A stretch of DNA of 64,000 nt. It comes from Maribacter aquivivus (GTDB lineage Bacteria; Bacteroidota; Bacteroidia; Flavobacteriales; Flavobacteriaceae). This document shows positions 63,489 to 64,000 of this stretch, piece by piece; the first letter of the stretch is position 1, and every line of letters starts with the position of its first letter. The notes beneath the pieces are model-generated. The model saw nothing but the letters and a program-made list of their open reading frames with translations. It ran no database searches and was not told the DNA's origin. Position numbers and translations under genes: made by a program. The stretch is taken from positions 1,364,001-1,428,000 of the forward strand of contig NZ_FQZX01000001.1 of assembly GCF_900142175.1 (NCBI RefSeq), written 5' to 3'.

Positions 63489-63507
63489 AAAACAGTTTGT
63501 AAACGAA

Positions 63508-63535
63508 AAAAGCTCTCAATTTCTTGAGAGCTTTT
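63508..63535. terminator. terminator of tRNA-Asp, copy 2 of the hairpin
   Basis: AAAAAGCTCTCAA and TTGAGAGCTTTT form 12 pairs around a TTTC loop. Read on the minus strand it starts three bases after the tRNA-Asp 3' end and continues into a T-run, a standard intrinsic terminator. It matches the hairpin at 63111-63142. Confidence 0.85.
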
Positions 63536-63537
63536 AG

Positions 63538-63611
63538 CGGTCTGGACGGGACTCGAACCCGCGACCCCCTGCGTGACAGGCAGGTATTCTAACCAACTGA
63601 ACTACCAGACC
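63538..63611 (-). tRNA. tRNA-Asp (anticodon GTC)
   Basis: The minus strand gives acceptor GGTCTGG pairing with CCAGACC, a D arm with AGTTCAGTTGGTTAGAAT, and anticodon stem CCTGC/GCAGG with loop CTGTCAC, anticodon GTC. The T arm GCGGGTTCGAGTCCCGT follows and the discriminator is G. The CCA end is not encoded. The length is 74 bases. Confidence 0.97.
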
Positions 63612-63684
63612 GTGGCGTTTAGCGAGTGCAAATATATGTAGTTATTTGTATTGCGCAAACATTTTTTTTACTTTTTTTTTCTGT

Positions 63685-64000
63685 CTAGAGAAATTTATTT
63701 CTTTCTACGAGAAAAGTATTGAGAACAGTAGAGAAATCTCGCTGTATATCAATGTCAACATATTTGATTTTATACTGGGCGCATTTCATTTTTATGTCAG
63801 ATAAATACTCAGTAATACGTTCATTATAAGCTTCTTTGATATTGTCAGCATACAAATCTAAATGTTTGCCGGTTTCAACATCGACAAATCTCTTCGGTGT
63901 ATTTTCGAAATTAAAGAATAATTCGCGCTGTTTATCCATCGGGTGAAAAAGTACAACATCATGCTTATTATATTTCAAATGACGGAGTGCTTCGAACAAT
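63685..64000 (-). CDS. DUF58 domain protein, C-terminal part (5' end beyond the window)
   Basis: The frame is open to the right edge; 105 residues are visible. EALRHLKYNKHDVVLFHPMDKQRELFFNFENTPKRFVDVETG and the end CAQYKIKYVDIDIQRDFSTVLNTFLVERNKFL match the C-terminus of DUF58 proteins. In Bacteroidota these sit next to MoxR-type ATPases and VWA proteins (the Bat operon). The start lies outside the window; no internal methionine is taken as a start. It is ordinary chromosomal flank rather than part of the EPS locus. Confidence 0.85.
   Translation of the reverse strand, partial: LFEALRHLKYNKHDVVLFHPMDKQRELFFNFENTPKRFVDVETGKHLDLYADNIKEAYNERITEYLSDIKMKCAQYKIKYVDIDIQRDFSTVLNTFLVERNKFL

Noticed and set aside
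1..64000. Insertion sequences or prophage genes
   Set aside because: No transposase, integrase-recombinase or phage structural protein was recognised on either strand; the only mobile-like signal is the GIY-YIG/tRNA segment.

Overview
The window looks like a chromosomal stretch of a marine-type Bacteroidota bacterium, most likely a Flavobacteriaceae member. It is AT-rich, start codons lack Shine-Dalgarno sequences, and it carries a T9SS C-terminal sorting domain, lipobox-bearing SusD-era style lipoproteins, an UpxY/NusG-like capsule antiterminator and flavobacterial-type GDP-fucose genes. No species can be named from the sequence alone. Nearly all of it is one large exopolysaccharide (EPS)/capsule superlocus with a natural-product assembly line inserted in it.

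Layout. (1) 1-1954: end of a Gfo/Idh/MocA oxidoreductase and a DUF808 membrane protein. (2) 1955-5676, minus strand: left EPS head, gmd > fcl > polyprenyl-phosphate sugar-phosphate transferase (PST). A small basic protein (6615-6866) points away from it. (3) 7356-20838: hybrid NRPS/PKS cluster. It has a C-A-T-TE protein, a convergent methyltransferase, a 2463-aa (half-C)-A-T-KS-AT-ACP-aminotransferase protein preceded by a perfect 20-bp hairpin, and a dedicated Sfp-type phosphopantetheinyl transferase. (4) 21042-28777, same strand and direction: Wza-like exporter, Wzc-like co-polymerase, Wzy-like polymerase, Wzx flippase and two glycosyltransferases. (5) 28819-33700: two secreted beta-helix lipoproteins on the minus strand with a WecG/TagA glycosyltransferase between them on the plus strand. 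(6) 34512-62538, minus strand: a second, UpxY-headed EPS locus: UpxY > gmd > PST > giant 2376-aa protein > Wzc > Wzx > CgeB-like > Wzy > glycosyltransferases, a CapK-like enzyme and an acetyltransferase > PQQ-type dehydrogenase/cytochrome c. (7) 62785-64000: a second small basic protein homologous to the first, a GIY-YIG protein flanked by a tRNA relic and an intact tRNA-Asp with matching terminators, and the end of a DUF58 protein.

How it works together. GDP-mannose is converted by Gmd (two copies) and Fcl to GDP-L-fucose. PST enzymes (two copies) load the first sugar-phosphate on undecaprenyl phosphate, the glycosyltransferases extend it, the two Wzx/Wzy pairs flip and polymerise, and Wza/Wzc export. 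The large secreted protein joins a sorbosone-dehydrogenase-like propeller, a diheme cytochrome c region, twelve beta-gamma-crystallin domains with many calcium-binding signatures and a T9SS signal. It is the best candidate for an EPS-associated matrix or surface protein. The NRPS/PKS line is predicted to extend an amino acid by malonate, transaminate the beta-keto group and condense the product with a second amino acid. That it shares a transcription direction with the exporter genes is a fact; any functional coupling is inference.
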